Counted from the stretch's first letter, positions 54,508-63,720 are shown. The stretch is DNA of 64,000 bases from Pseudoduganella rivuli (GCF_009674485.1 NZ_WKJJ01000002.1:372001-436000), one strand, 5' to 3'. The notes: generated from the letters alone by a model not told the origin. Made by a program: numbers and translations.

Positions 54508-56427
54508 ATGGCATGGTTGTCACGGACATTGCTTGCGATATGCATGTGGCTTGTGGCGGCCATGCCGTGCGCCACGGCACAGCAATTGTCCGTCGCCATG
54601 CTGCTGGAAGACCCGTCCGGCGCCATGACCCTGGCGCAAGTGCTGGACGCCGAACGGGCCGGCCGGTTCAAACCGGGATCGACCAATGTGGGGATGAGCA
54701 CGTCGGCGTACTGGATGCGGTTTACCGTGCAGGCCCCCACACAACCGCCTGGCGCCGTGCTGTGGTTCGACACCGGGAACCGCACCCTGCAGGAAATCAC
54801 GCTGTACCAGCCCGATGGCCACGGTGGCTGGCGCGCCATCGCCACCGGATCGCAACAACCTTACATGCAGCGGCCGCTGCCGACCGACCAGTTTGTTTTT
54901 CCCGTCACCCTGCAAGCGGGCGCGGAGACCGTGCTGTACCTGCGCGTGCGCAGCACGGCGTACATGGGGATCGTCGTCCAGCCCCGGCTGTGGGAACCGC
55001 AAGCGTACAGGGACCGCATGGAATGGGAGCGCACGGGCTGGCAAATTTACCTGGGCATGGCGGCGTCGCTGGCGGGCTTTTACCTGATGCTGTGGCTGTA
55101 CCTGCGCGAAATCGACCATTTGCTGTACGTGTTGTCGCTGGCGTCGATCGTGTTCGCCACGTGCAGCGCGCTGGGCGGCTATGGCGCCGCCTATGCGCTG
55201 TACTGGCCCGATGCGCCGCGCTTCGAACAAAGCGTGTGGGTGGGCGCCATCCTGGCGGCGGGCCTGTTTCCCGTGCTGTTCATTACGCGGCTGGCGGACT
55301 TGTGGCGGCGCCTGCCGCGCCTGAACCTGACGTTGCGCTGGCTGGTGGTGGTCAATACCGTGGTGGCGTCCGCCATCCTGCTGATGTTCTGGCTGGCGCC
55401 GGGATCGGCGGCCTTGCAGCAGCAATTGTTCATCGTGGGCTGGCTGGTGTGGCAACCGATCTTCCCGCTGGTGCTGGGCGGCGTCGTGTACGTGGCGTGG
55501 AAGGGCGACCGCATGTCGCGCTTCATCCTGGTGGCGTACCTGCCTGCCGTGGCGGCGTCGGTCTGGACCTCGGTGGAAAACGTGCAGGGCGTGCCGCCGA
55601 CCCTGTCGCTGCTGATGTGGGCGGCCGCGTTCGAATTGCTGGTGATGGCGCTGGCGCTGGCCGACCGCTTCCATTGCGAGCGGCTCGATACGTTCGCGGC
55701 GCGCCAGGCGATGCTGCACAACTTGCAGCAGTCGGAACAGGAACTCGAGCGCATGGTCATGCAGCGCACCCTGGAATTGAATGCCGAGCAAAAGCGCACC
55801 AAGGAATTGTTGTACAACATCCTGCCGGTGGAACTGGCGGAGGAATTGTCGGCGACCGGCAAGGCGCAGCCGGCGCGGCATGAATCGGCCACCGTGTTGT
55901 TCACGGATTTCGCGGGCTTCACGGCGGTCGCATCGACCATGCCGGCCGACCGCATGATCGCGGAACTCAACGAGATTTTCGCGGCGTTCGACGACATTGC
56001 CGACGCATGCGGCATTGAAAAAATCAAGACCATCGGCGACGCCTACATGGCGGCCGCCGGCTTGCCGAAGCCCTGTCCCGACCATGCGCAGCGCTGCGTG
56101 CGGGCCGGGATGAAAATGATCGCGTACGTCGAGCAGCGCAACCGCGACCATCCGTTCAAGTGGACCTTGCGGGTCGGTATCCATTCCGGCCCCGTGGTGG
56201 CGGGCGTGGTGGGCAAGCGCAAGTACGCGTTCGATATCTGGGGCGACACCGTCAATATCGCGTCGCGCATGGAAAGCGCGGGCGCGGGCATGAAAGTCAA
56301 TGTCTCGGCTTACACCAGCGACCTGGCAGGTGGCGAATTCGAATGCGAATACCGGGGCAAGGTGGCGGCCAAGGGCAAGGGGGACATCGATATGTATTTC
56401 GTCGTCGGCGAGCGCACGGGAACATGA
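54508..56427 (+). CDS. Membrane receptor adenylate cyclase, copy 3 (intact)
   Basis: This 639-residue protein has the same architecture as copy 1, its closest paralogue: signal peptide, DISMED2-like sensor, seven membrane helices, coiled coil and a complete class III cyclase domain (about 455-630). Metal ligands D467 (FTDFAGF) and D511 (TIGDAYM), the Lys in KIKTIGD and Asp in FDIWGDT that favour ATP over GTP, and transition-state N583/R587 (VNIASRM) are all present. The complete C-terminus includes CEYRGKVAAKGKGDIDMYF. Predicted product: cyclic AMP in response to a periplasmic signal. ATGA overlap with copy 4. Confidence 0.9.
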   Translation: MAWLSRTLLAICMWLVAAMPCATAQQLSVAMLLEDPSGAMTLAQVLDAERAGRFKPGSTNVGMSTSAYWMRFTVQAPTQPPGAVLWFDTGNRTLQEITLYQPDGHGGWRAIATGSQQPYMQRPLPTDQFVFPVTLQAGAETVLYLRVRSTAYMGIVVQPRLWEPQAYRDRMEWERTGWQIYLGMAASLAGFYLMLWLYLREIDHLLYVLSLASIVFATCSALGGYGAAYALYWPDAPRFEQSVWVGAILAAGLFPVLFITRLADLWRRLPRLNLTLRWLVVVNTVVASAILLMFWLAPGSAALQQQLFIVGWLVWQPIFPLVLGGVVYVAWKGDRMSRFILVAYLPAVAASVWTSVENVQGVPPTLSLLMWAAAFELLVMALALADRFHCERLDTFAARQAMLHNLQQSEQELERMVMQRTLELNAEQKRTKELLYNILPVELAEELSATGKAQPARHESATVLFTDFAGFTAVASTMPADRMIAELNEIFAAFDDIADACGIEKIKTIGDAYMAAAGLPKPCPDHAQRCVRAGMKMIAYVEQRNRDHPFKWTLRVGIHSGPVVAGVVGKRKYAFDIWGDTVNIASRMESAGAGMKVNVSAYTSDLAGGEFECEYRGKVAAKGKGDIDMYFVVGERTGT

Positions 56428-58358
56428 AGCTGCTGCGTACATTATGGCTGGCCTGGCTGCTGTGCACGGCGTGCTGCGCATCGGCGCAATCGATCGTGCC
56501 GGCGATTGTGCCCGATATCGCTTTGCTGGAAGATCCGCAAGGGACGCTGGCGCTGGCCGACGCCATTGCGGCCGGCAACCGCTTTGCACCCGGTTCGCCC
56601 AGCGTGGGCTTTACCACGTCCGCCTACTGGATGCGCTTCACGGTGCGCAATCCCGGCGGCGAGGCCATGACATGGTGGTTCGATACGGGCAACCGCACGT
56701 TGCAGGAAGTGGATGTTTACCAGCCGGATGGCCGGGGCGGCTGGCTGCGAATGGCGACCGGCTCGCGCTATCCGTTTGCGCAACGTCCGCTGCCCACCGA
56801 TACGTTCGTGTTTCCCTTGACGGTGGCGGCCGGCGCCAGCACGGATGTTTACCTGCGTGTGCGCAGCACGGGCTTCCTCGGCGTGTCCCTGCTGCCGCGC
56901 CTGTGGACGCCGTCCGCGTATTTGCAGGCGGCGCAGGCGGACCGCCGCGCGTGGCTGACCTATCTGGGGATGACGGCGTCGCTGGGCGCCTTCAACCTGA
57001 TGCTGTGGGTCTACCTGCGCGAACGCAATTACCTGCTGTACGTGCTGACCCTGGCCTCGATCGTCTGGGCGATTTCCAGCACGGCCGGCGGCTTCGGCTC
57101 GGCCTTCCAGCTGTTCTGGCCGAATTCTCCCGGCTTCGAGCAATGTTCGTGGATGCTGTCGCAAATTCCCGTCACGTGGCTGCCCGTGCTGTTTGCTTTC
57201 CAGCTGGTGGACTTGCATGCCCGTACACCGCGGTTGAGCCGCGCGATCTGGGGCGTGATCACGGCGCTGACCGTGGCGATGGTGGCCATGGTGGTGCTGA
57301 CCGTGTTGCAGCGTCCATCGCTGGCGCCCCTGCTGCAGGGGCTGTACGTGATGGGCTGGTTCCTGTGGTTGCCCGTGTATCCGCTGGTGGCGTTTGCCGT
57401 CGGGCGCGAAGCGTGGCGCGGCGACCGCATGGCGCGCTATTTCTGCCTGGCGTATATCCCGTCGATCGTCGTGGCGGCCGCGATTTCCACGCAGGCGCTG
57501 CGCGGCTTGCCGCCCGCGTTGTCCAACATGCTGTGGGCGTCCGCCTTTGAATTGCTGGTGATGGCGCTGGCGCTGGCCGATTACCTGAACAGTGAGCACC
57601 AGGAAAAGATCGGCGCGCAGGAAGCCTTGCTGGACAGCACACGCCGCAACGAACAGGACCTGGAACGCAAGGTCTTGCAGCGCACGCTGGAATTGAATGC
57701 GGAACAAAAACGCACCAAGGAACTGCTGTACAACATCCTGCCGGTGGAGCTGGCGGACGAATTGTCCGCCACCGGCCAGGCGCGGCCGGCGCGGCATGAA
57801 TCGGCCACCGTGCTGTTCACGGATTTCGCGGGCTTTACGGCGGTGGCGTCGACCATGCCGGCGGACCGCATGGTGGCGGAATTGAATGAGATCTTTGCCG
57901 CGTTCGACGACATTACCGACGAATGTGGCGTGGAAAAAATCAAGACCATCGGCGACGCCTACATGGCGGCGGCCGGTTTGCCAAAGCCGTGCGTGGACCA
58001 CGCGCAGCGCTGCGTGCGCGCGGGCTTGAAAATGATCGCCTATATCGAGCAGCGCAACCGCCGCCATCCGTTCAAATGGACGCTGCGGGTCGGCATCCAT
58101 TCCGGCCCCGTGGTGGCGGGCGTGGTGGGCAAGCGCAAGTATGCATTTGACATCTGGGGCGATACCGTCAATATCGCGTCGCGCATGGAAAGTTCGGGCG
58201 AAGGCATGCGCGTCAATGTGTCCGCCTATACCAGCGACCTGGCCGGCGGCGAATTCGATTGCGAATACCGGGGCAAGGTGGCGGCCAAGGGCAAGGGGGA
58301 AATCGATATGTATTTTGTGCGCGGCGCCCGCAACGCTGCCGTCACCATGGATGGGTAA
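56424..58358 (+). CDS. Membrane receptor adenylate cyclase, copy 4 (intact)
   Basis: This 644-residue protein is the intact counterpart of copy 2 (LEDPQG, PGSPSVGFTTSAYWMRFTV, NPGG sensor motifs). The cyclase domain is complete: D467, D511, KIKTIGD Lys, DIWGDT Asp, N-x-A-S-R and full C-terminus. Sequence from the coiled coil onward is almost the same as in copies 3 and 5, while the sensor differs, pointing to shared output with separate inputs or to gene conversion of the cyclase part. It overlaps copy 3 by 4 nt. Confidence 0.9.
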   Translation: MKLLRTLWLAWLLCTACCASAQSIVPAIVPDIALLEDPQGTLALADAIAAGNRFAPGSPSVGFTTSAYWMRFTVRNPGGEAMTWWFDTGNRTLQEVDVYQPDGRGGWLRMATGSRYPFAQRPLPTDTFVFPLTVAAGASTDVYLRVRSTGFLGVSLLPRLWTPSAYLQAAQADRRAWLTYLGMTASLGAFNLMLWVYLRERNYLLYVLTLASIVWAISSTAGGFGSAFQLFWPNSPGFEQCSWMLSQIPVTWLPVLFAFQLVDLHARTPRLSRAIWGVITALTVAMVAMVVLTVLQRPSLAPLLQGLYVMGWFLWLPVYPLVAFAVGREAWRGDRMARYFCLAYIPSIVVAAAISTQALRGLPPALSNMLWASAFELLVMALALADYLNSEHQEKIGAQEALLDSTRRNEQDLERKVLQRTLELNAEQKRTKELLYNILPVELADELSATGQARPARHESATVLFTDFAGFTAVASTMPADRMVAELNEIFAAFDDITDECGVEKIKTIGDAYMAAAGLPKPCVDHAQRCVRAGLKMIAYIEQRNRRHPFKWTLRVGIHSGPVVAGVVGKRKYAFDIWGDTVNIASRMESSGEGMRVNVSAYTSDLAGGEFDCEYRGKVAAKGKGEIDMYFVRGARNAAVTMDG

Positions 58359-60303
58359 GGGAATGCGCGTGTTGTGGCTGGTGTGGTGGTTGGTCCTGAT
58401 GTTGCCGGCGTCCGTCGCCGCGCAAAGCTCGCTGCCGTCCGGCAGCGAGCCCGTCGACCTGACGGCTGCCACGGTCTTGCTGGAAGACCCGGGCGGCAAC
58501 ATGACGGTGCAGCAGGTGGCGGCGCAGGCCGACCGGTTCGTTGCCGGCAAAGCGTCGCCGGGCTTCAGCACGTCCGCGTGGTGGCTGCATTTCCGTGTGC
58601 GCAATACCGGCGCGCAGGCGGGAACGTGGTGGTTCGATACGGCCAACCGCACATTGCAGGAAGCAGACCTGTACGTGCCGGACGGCCGGGGCGGCTATGT
58701 GCACCAGTCTGCCGGCGCCAACCGTCCCTTTGCCCGGCGCCCGCTGCCGACGGATTACTTTGTGTTCCCGTTCACCGTCGGCGCGGGAGAAACCGCCGAC
58801 CTGTACCTGCGCGTGCGCAGCACGGGCTTCCAGGGCGTGATGCTGCAACCGATGGTGTGGCAACCGCAGGCGTACCAGGCGCGGCAGCGTTCGGAACAGA
58901 CGCAATGGGTGCTATACCTCGGCATGGCGCTGACGCTGGCGGCCTTCAACCTGATGCTGTGGCTGTACCAGCGCGAAGTGGATAACCTGATTTACGTGCT
59001 GTCGCTGTTTGCCATCGTCTGGACCACCAGCAGCGCGGCAGGCGGCTATGGTTCCGCGTTCCAGATGCTGTGGCCGGAATCGCCGCTGTTCGAGCAAAGT
59101 TCGGCGGTGTTGTCGGTGCTGTTTGTCTGCGTGCTGACGCCGCTGTTCATTTCCCGTTTGCTGGGGCTGTGGAAATTGATCCCGCGCGTCAGCATGGTGC
59201 TGTGGACGTTCATCGTCATCAATTGCCTGACCAGTATCACGCTGGCCGCGATGACGATCATGAAAGTGCCGAACGCCGCCGCGCAAATGCAGACCATTTA
59301 CATCATCGGCGGCTTGCTGTGGCAACCGATCTTCCCGCTGCTGGGCTATGGCATCGTGCTGTGCGCGCTGCGGGGCGACCGCTTTGCCCGCTTCATGGTG
59401 GTGGCGTATTTGCCCGCCATCGTGGCGTCGACCTACACGTCGATGCAAAACGTGCGGGGCGAGCCGCCCAGCCTCGTGTTCATCATGTGGGGCGCCGCGT
59501 TTGAATTGCTGGTGATGGCGCTGGCGCTGGCGGACCGTTTCAACCAGGAGCGCCTGCAGAAAATGGCGGCGCAGGAAGCGCTGGTGCAGACCTTGCGGCG
59601 CTCGGAGCAGGAACTCGAACAAAAAGTCACGCAGCGTACGCTGGAATTGAACCGCGAACAAAACCGCACCAAGGAGCTGCTGTACAACATCCTGCCGGTG
59701 GAACTGGCGGAAGAATTGTCGAACACGGGCCAGGCGCAACCGGCCCGGCATGAATCGGCCACGGTGCTGTTCACGGATTTCGCGGGCTTCACCGCCATGG
59801 CCGGCACCATGCCGGCCGACCGCATGATCGCGGAATTGAATGAGATTTTCGCGGCGTTCGACGATATTGCCGACGAATGTGGCGTGGAAAAGATCAAAAC
59901 CATTGGCGACGCGTACATGGCGGCGGCCGGCTTGCCCAAGCCCTGCACGGACCACGCGCAGCGTTGCGTGCGGGCCGGGCTGAAAATGATTGCCTATATC
60001 GAACAGCGCAACCGCAAGAATCCCTTCAAGTGGACTTTGCGCGTGGGCATCCACTCCGGGCCCGTGGTGGCGGGCGTGGTGGGCAAGCGCAAATATGCGT
60101 TCGACATCTGGGGCGACACCGTGAATATCGCGTCGCGCATGGAGAGTTCCGGCGAGGGGATGCGGGTCAATGTGTCGGCCTATACCAGCGACCTGGCCAA
60201 GGACGAATTCGAGTGCGAATACCGGGGCAAGGTGGCGGCGAAAGGCAAGGGTGAAATCGATATGTATTTCATTAATGGCATGCGCGATGTGACGGCCAAT
60301 TAG
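58351..60303 (+). CDS. Membrane receptor adenylate cyclase, copy 5 (intact, divergent sensor)
   Basis: This 650-residue protein has a sensor that is the most diverged of the five (LLEDPGGNMTVQQVAAQADR, STSAWWLHFRVRNTGA), and its membrane region also differs. The cyclase domain is again nearly the same as in copies 3 and 4, with D476, D520, adenine-type Lys/Asp and the NIASR motif. The start is ATG 58351, overlapping copy 4 by 8 nt; ATG 58363 is an alternative but has its AAGGGA too close. It ends the intact array. Confidence 0.88.
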   Translation: MGKGMRVLWLVWWLVLMLPASVAAQSSLPSGSEPVDLTAATVLLEDPGGNMTVQQVAAQADRFVAGKASPGFSTSAWWLHFRVRNTGAQAGTWWFDTANRTLQEADLYVPDGRGGYVHQSAGANRPFARRPLPTDYFVFPFTVGAGETADLYLRVRSTGFQGVMLQPMVWQPQAYQARQRSEQTQWVLYLGMALTLAAFNLMLWLYQREVDNLIYVLSLFAIVWTTSSAAGGYGSAFQMLWPESPLFEQSSAVLSVLFVCVLTPLFISRLLGLWKLIPRVSMVLWTFIVINCLTSITLAAMTIMKVPNAAAQMQTIYIIGGLLWQPIFPLLGYGIVLCALRGDRFARFMVVAYLPAIVASTYTSMQNVRGEPPSLVFIMWGAAFELLVMALALADRFNQERLQKMAAQEALVQTLRRSEQELEQKVTQRTLELNREQNRTKELLYNILPVELAEELSNTGQAQPARHESATVLFTDFAGFTAMAGTMPADRMIAELNEIFAAFDDIADECGVEKIKTIGDAYMAAAGLPKPCTDHAQRCVRAGLKMIAYIEQRNRKNPFKWTLRVGIHSGPVVAGVVGKRKYAFDIWGDTVNIASRMESSGEGMRVNVSAYTSDLAKDEFECEYRGKVAAKGKGEIDMYFINGMRDVTAN

Positions 60304-60693
60304 TGGCCGTTGCTGACCGACTCGTTTATCGTTCCGCTGGAGTTGGCTGGCGCCGCGGCGAAGCCATCCGAGTGGCAGCAGTTCAGGCTGATCACGGTGC
60401 ACCGTCCCGACATGGCGGAACAACAAGGCCAGGCGCGCGACGCCCGTATCTGCGCATACGCTTGAAGGCACGCGGCAGCGCTTATTCGCCGGAACGTGCC
60501 CTTGAAATCGCCCGCCGGATTCCACCAAGTCACGTTGCACCAGCGCCAAACCGCCGCCAGACTTACTTCGCTATCGCAGGAACAAAGGGACTCTTCGACA
60601 TCGTCAACCTCCCAGACCCCTCCGCCAAGGCGCTGTAGTGCCAATTTGCGATTGCATTTCCAATCGAATCAAATGCTGACGTAAAAATTTGTC
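60304..60693. other. Degraded insertion-like stretch between copy 5 and the cyclase vestige
   Basis: This stretch of about 390 bp has no intact gene. Broken frames on the plus strand read WQQFRLITVHRPDMAEQQG and LKARGSAYSPERALEIARRI, which look like pieces of a transposase C-terminus, but the family could not be named. It probably separates copy 5 from the remnant cyclase tail that follows. Confidence 0.4.
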
Positions 60694-60697
60694 GAAC

Positions 60698-60785
60698 TCG
60701 AGTGGCCAAGGGCGAATTCAAGTGCGAATACCGGGGCAAGGTGGTGGCGAAAAGGCAAGGGGGAAATTGATATGTATTTCATCAG
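60698..60785 (+). pseudogene. Vestige of a sixth cyclase C-terminus
   Basis: The DNA encodes AKGEFKCEYRGKVVAK, matching AKDEFECEYRGKVAAK at the end of copy 5. An extra A in the run at 60749-60752 then shifts the frame. In the other frame it resumes KGKGEIDMYFI. Similarity stops at about 60785, where the IS200/IS605-like element begins. It is a decayed 3' end of a further paralogue. Confidence 0.8.
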
Positions 60786-61975
60786 ATTTTTCTCCGAGAA
60801 ACCTCGTCCTTCAGGACGGCGAGTGAAAGGAGCCGGCGCCGAAGCCGCCGGACACACTTTTCGATGAACGGGGAACCAATTCCCATCCATGCGGTCAAAG
60901 GGAGATGAACCTGGCCTATCGATACCGCGTGAAATCCCTGACCGGCCTGCTTAACCAGCAGGCGCGGAAGGTGAATTTTGTCTGGAATTTCTGCAATGAC
61001 AGGCAGAAGGATGCGTTGCGTTTCCATCGCCGTTGGCATACCGGCTTTGACTTGATCAATCTGACCACCGGCTGCAGCAAAGAACTTGGGCTGCATTCGG
61101 GCACCATCAACGACGTCTGCCAGCAATACGCGAAGTCGCGCAATCAATCGAACCGGCCTTATCTGCGCTACCGTGGCATGAAATCGTTGGGCTGGGTGCC
61201 GTTGAAGGGGCGTGAACTGAAGCGCGAGGGCAACGCCTTTCGCTTTGCAGGCAATACCTTTCGCTTGTTTTACTCGCGTCCCCTGCCGGAAGGAAAGATT
61301 GTTGACGGCACTAATTTCTCCCGTGACCGTCGCGGCAATTGGTTCCTTAACATTGTGTTGGAAGTAGCAGCGCCTCCTGTGAGAACGCCGGCGCAACGGG
61401 TTGGCATAGACTTAGGCTTGCATGACTTGGCTAGGTTATCGACTGGCGAACCGATCCCTGCGCCGAACTTTTACCGCGAAGCCGAACCGGTGCTGGCAGT
61501 AGCCCAGCGCGCGCGCAAGAAGCAGCGCGTTCAATCCATCCATGCCAAAGTCGCTAATCGTCGGTATGACCTTCTTCACAAATTGTCCACCCGCTTGGTA
61601 CTCGAGTTCGATCACATCGTGGTCGGCAATGTCAACGCAGCGGCGCTCGCCAAAACCGGCATGGCGAAGTCAGTACTGGACGCTGGCTGGTCGACACTTC
61701 GCAATCAACTGGCGTACAAGGCTGTTAAGCATGGCGCGACGTTTGAAGAAGTGGACGAACGATTCACCACCCAGATCTGTTCGAACTGTGGCGTTAAGCC
61801 CGATTCGCGGCCGAGAGGTATCGCAGACCTTGGAATAAGGGAATGGCGGTGTAGTGATTGCGGTGCGGTACATGATCGTGATCTCAATGCGGCAATCAAC
61901 ATTCTCCGTCGCGGACGTGCGACGCTGGCAGCAGGAATTCCCTCACTTTAGGGAGGGGAGGACGTCAATAAAAAC
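60786..61975 (+). mobile_element. TnpB-only IS200/IS605-type element
   Basis: The left side has a hairpin CTCGTCC, loop TTCA, GGACGGCGAG (60803-60823), typical of IS605-family ends. The right side has a TCCCT/AGGGA hairpin overlapping the tnpB stop (61939-61954), where the guide-RNA scaffold normally lies. No tnpA is present, so mobility would need a transposase in trans. The exact ends are approximate. Confidence 0.7.
60905..61951 (+). CDS. tnpB: TnpB-family RNA-guided nuclease homologue
   Basis: This 348-residue protein has an N-terminal helical region, a RuvC-like fold split by a zinc ribbon, and the catalytic D169 in RuvC-I (VGIDLGLHDL). The RuvC-II position normally IVVE reads IVVG with G241. 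The zinc-ribbon cysteines are CSNCG and CSDCG, and RuvC-III D326 is in HDRDLNAAINI. TnpB normally cuts DNA guided by an RNA from the element's right end. The missing Glu suggests either a nuclease-dead protein or the TnpB group with a relocated Glu (candidate: FEEVDERFTTQ). Start ATG 60905 directly follows AGGGAG. Confidence 0.85.
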   Translation: MNLAYRYRVKSLTGLLNQQARKVNFVWNFCNDRQKDALRFHRRWHTGFDLINLTTGCSKELGLHSGTINDVCQQYAKSRNQSNRPYLRYRGMKSLGWVPLKGRELKREGNAFRFAGNTFRLFYSRPLPEGKIVDGTNFSRDRRGNWFLNIVLEVAAPPVRTPAQRVGIDLGLHDLARLSTGEPIPAPNFYREAEPVLAVAQRARKKQRVQSIHAKVANRRYDLLHKLSTRLVLEFDHIVVGNVNAAALAKTGMAKSVLDAGWSTLRNQLAYKAVKHGATFEEVDERFTTQICSNCGVKPDSRPRGIADLGIREWRCSDCGAVHDRDLNAAINILRRGRATLAAGIPSL

Positions 61976-62016
61976 AAGTATGGGCAGGAATCCGCCGCCA
62001 ACGGTACCATGGCCGG

Positions 62017-62655
62017 ATGACACCTTATCTTGCACATACCTCATGGATCGACGGCGACCATCCCGACGTGGCCGCCAAAGCTGCTGCCCTGGCTGAAGGC
62101 GCCGCTTCGCTGGAACAGGTGGCGCAGCGCTGCTTCGAATTCGTCCGCGATGACATCCGCCACAGCTGGGATTACCAGAGCAACCCGGTCACGTGCCGCG
62201 CGTCCGACGTGCTCAAGCATGGCACCGGCTATTGCTATGCGAAGAGCCATTTGCTGGCCGCGCTGCTGCGCGCCAACGGCATTCCCGCCGCGTTGTGCTA
62301 CCAGCGGCTGGCGGTCGGCACGGAAGGCCCGCCGTATTGCCTGCATGGCTTGAATGCCGTGTGGCTGGAACCGTATGGCTGGTACCGCATCGATGCGCGG
62401 GGCAACAAGCCGGGCGTGGATGCGCGCTTTGCTCCGCCGCTGGAACAGCTGGCGTTCCCGATAGTGGCGCCGGATGAACGCGATTTGCCGGAAATCTGGG
62501 CGGAACCGCTGCAAGTGGTGGTGGATGCGCTGACCCGCCATTCGACGGTGCAAGCCGTGGCGGAGAATTTGCCGGACGTGAACCTGATGCCATCCATCAA
62601 ACCCTTGGCGGATCGCGCGGTCTGGGCCGACGCCGGCATCGACAAGGCCGCGTAA
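62017..62655 (+). CDS. Transglutaminase-like cysteine protease-fold protein
   Basis: This 212-residue protein has the transglutaminase core triad: C73 in GTGYCYAKSHLLAALLRANG, H110 in CLHGLNAVWL, D126 in WYRIDARGN. No signal peptide is seen, so it is cytoplasmic. Bacterial members are often amidases or proteases; the substrate is unknown. It starts about 40 bp past the TnpB element and converges on a LysR gene, with a hairpin between. Confidence 0.87.
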   Translation: MTPYLAHTSWIDGDHPDVAAKAAALAEGAASLEQVAQRCFEFVRDDIRHSWDYQSNPVTCRASDVLKHGTGYCYAKSHLLAALLRANGIPAALCYQRLAVGTEGPPYCLHGLNAVWLEPYGWYRIDARGNKPGVDARFAPPLEQLAFPIVAPDERDLPEIWAEPLQVVVDALTRHSTVQAVAENLPDVNLMPSIKPLADRAVWADAGIDKAA

Positions 62656-62685
62656 TCAATGAAATCGCTGGCGCAAAACCCGTAG

Positions 62686-62716
62686 GGCGGTATCGCTGCA
62701 CAGCAGCGATACCGCC
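62686..62716. terminator. Perfect hairpin between convergent genes
   Basis: GGCGGTATCGCTGC (62686-62699) and GCAGCGATACCGCC (62703-62716) form a 14-bp perfect stem with a 3-nt loop. There is no T-run, so it may be an atypical bidirectional terminator or a small palindromic repeat element. Confidence 0.5.
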
Positions 62717-62731
62717 AGCCTGGCCCGCGCC

Positions 62732-63649
62732 TCACGCAACAAGTGGCACGCCCCCCACCAGCCCCGCCACCTTGCCTAACTCCTCGTACAGCACCCGCAT
62801 CACCGCCTGGATCCGCACGGTATCGCGCAAATCCGGATGTGTCAGCAGCCACAATTCCGACGCCAGCGCCGGGTCCGGCTCCGTCACGCGCCGCAGCAGC
62901 GGCGTGCTGTCGCCCAGAAAACATGGCAATAACGCCAGTCCCAAGCCATCGATGCACGCCTGCCGCAAGGTACTGAAGGTACTGGCCCGGAATCCCACCG
63001 TATCGAGCGGCACGATTTTTTCCAGCCAGCGCAGGGTACGGTGGCGGCCCAAGGTATCGTCCAGCGCAATCCACGCATGTTCCGCCAGCGGCCGCTGCGG
63101 CTGACCGTCCAGGTAAGCGGGCGCCCCGTAGACGGCCAGCGCCAGGGGGCCGATGCGCTTGCCGATCAAATGTTCCGGCGGCTGCGTGGCGGGCCGGATC
63201 GCGATATCCGCATCCCGCCGCGACAGGTTGGCCATGCCGTTATCGATGCCCAATTGCAATGCGATGTCCGGGTATTGCCGGCGGCAGGCGGCGATGGCGG
63301 GATTGAGCAACACTTGCGCCACGCTGTCCGTGGTGGTCAGCCGCACCGTGCCGCTGGGTCGCAAATCCCGCCCCGCGACTTTCAGCAGCGCTTGCTGGGC
63401 GGTTTCGTCGATGGCCGCGCCGGCCCGGGCGATTTCCTCGCCCGCCGTGGTCGGCACGTAGCGTCCGCCGCTCCGCTCGAACAGCCGCACCCCCAGTTTT
63501 TCTTCCATCTGCGCCAGCCGCCGGAACACGGTGGCGTGGTTGACGTTCAGGCGGCGCGCCGCGCCGGACAGCGACCCGGTCTCGACGATCGCTGCCACGC
63601 AGCGCAAGTCGTTCAAATCAGTGTGCGTTTCTGCAATGATGGTTTGCAT
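62732..63649 (-). CDS. LysR-family transcriptional regulator
   Basis: Counted from ATG 63649 the protein has 305 residues. The N-terminal HTH (LRCVAAIVETGSLSGAARRL, NVNHATVFRRLAQMEEKLG) and C-terminal substrate-binding domain (about 90-295) are typical. In the minus sense AAGGAA lies about 12 nt before this ATG; an in-frame ATG at 63694 would add 15 residues lying in the operator region. It is divergent from the metallo-beta-lactamase-fold gene, which it probably regulates. Confidence 0.88.
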   Translation of the reverse strand: MQTIIAETHTDLNDLRCVAAIVETGSLSGAARRLNVNHATVFRRLAQMEEKLGVRLFERSGGRYVPTTAGEEIARAGAAIDETAQQALLKVAGRDLRPSGTVRLTTTDSVAQVLLNPAIAACRRQYPDIALQLGIDNGMANLSRRDADIAIRPATQPPEHLIGKRIGPLALAVYGAPAYLDGQPQRPLAEHAWIALDDTLGRHRTLRWLEKIVPLDTVGFRASTFSTLRQACIDGLGLALLPCFLGDSTPLLRRVTEPDPALASELWLLTHPDLRDTVRIQAVMRVLYEELGKVAGLVGGVPLVA

Positions 63650-63673
63650 GATTTTGGAATTTCCTTGCGTGAT

Positions 63674-63693
63674 TGCACAGCATAAGCTGTGCA
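63674..63693. promoter_or_regulatory. Candidate LysR operator
   Basis: TGCACAGC, ATAA, GCTGTGCA forms a perfect 8-bp dyad in the 71-bp divergent gap. It has the T-N11-A style of LysR-type binding sites. Confidence 0.55.
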
Positions 63694-63720
63694 CATCAAC
63701 CCATCAACAGGAGCGTTATC

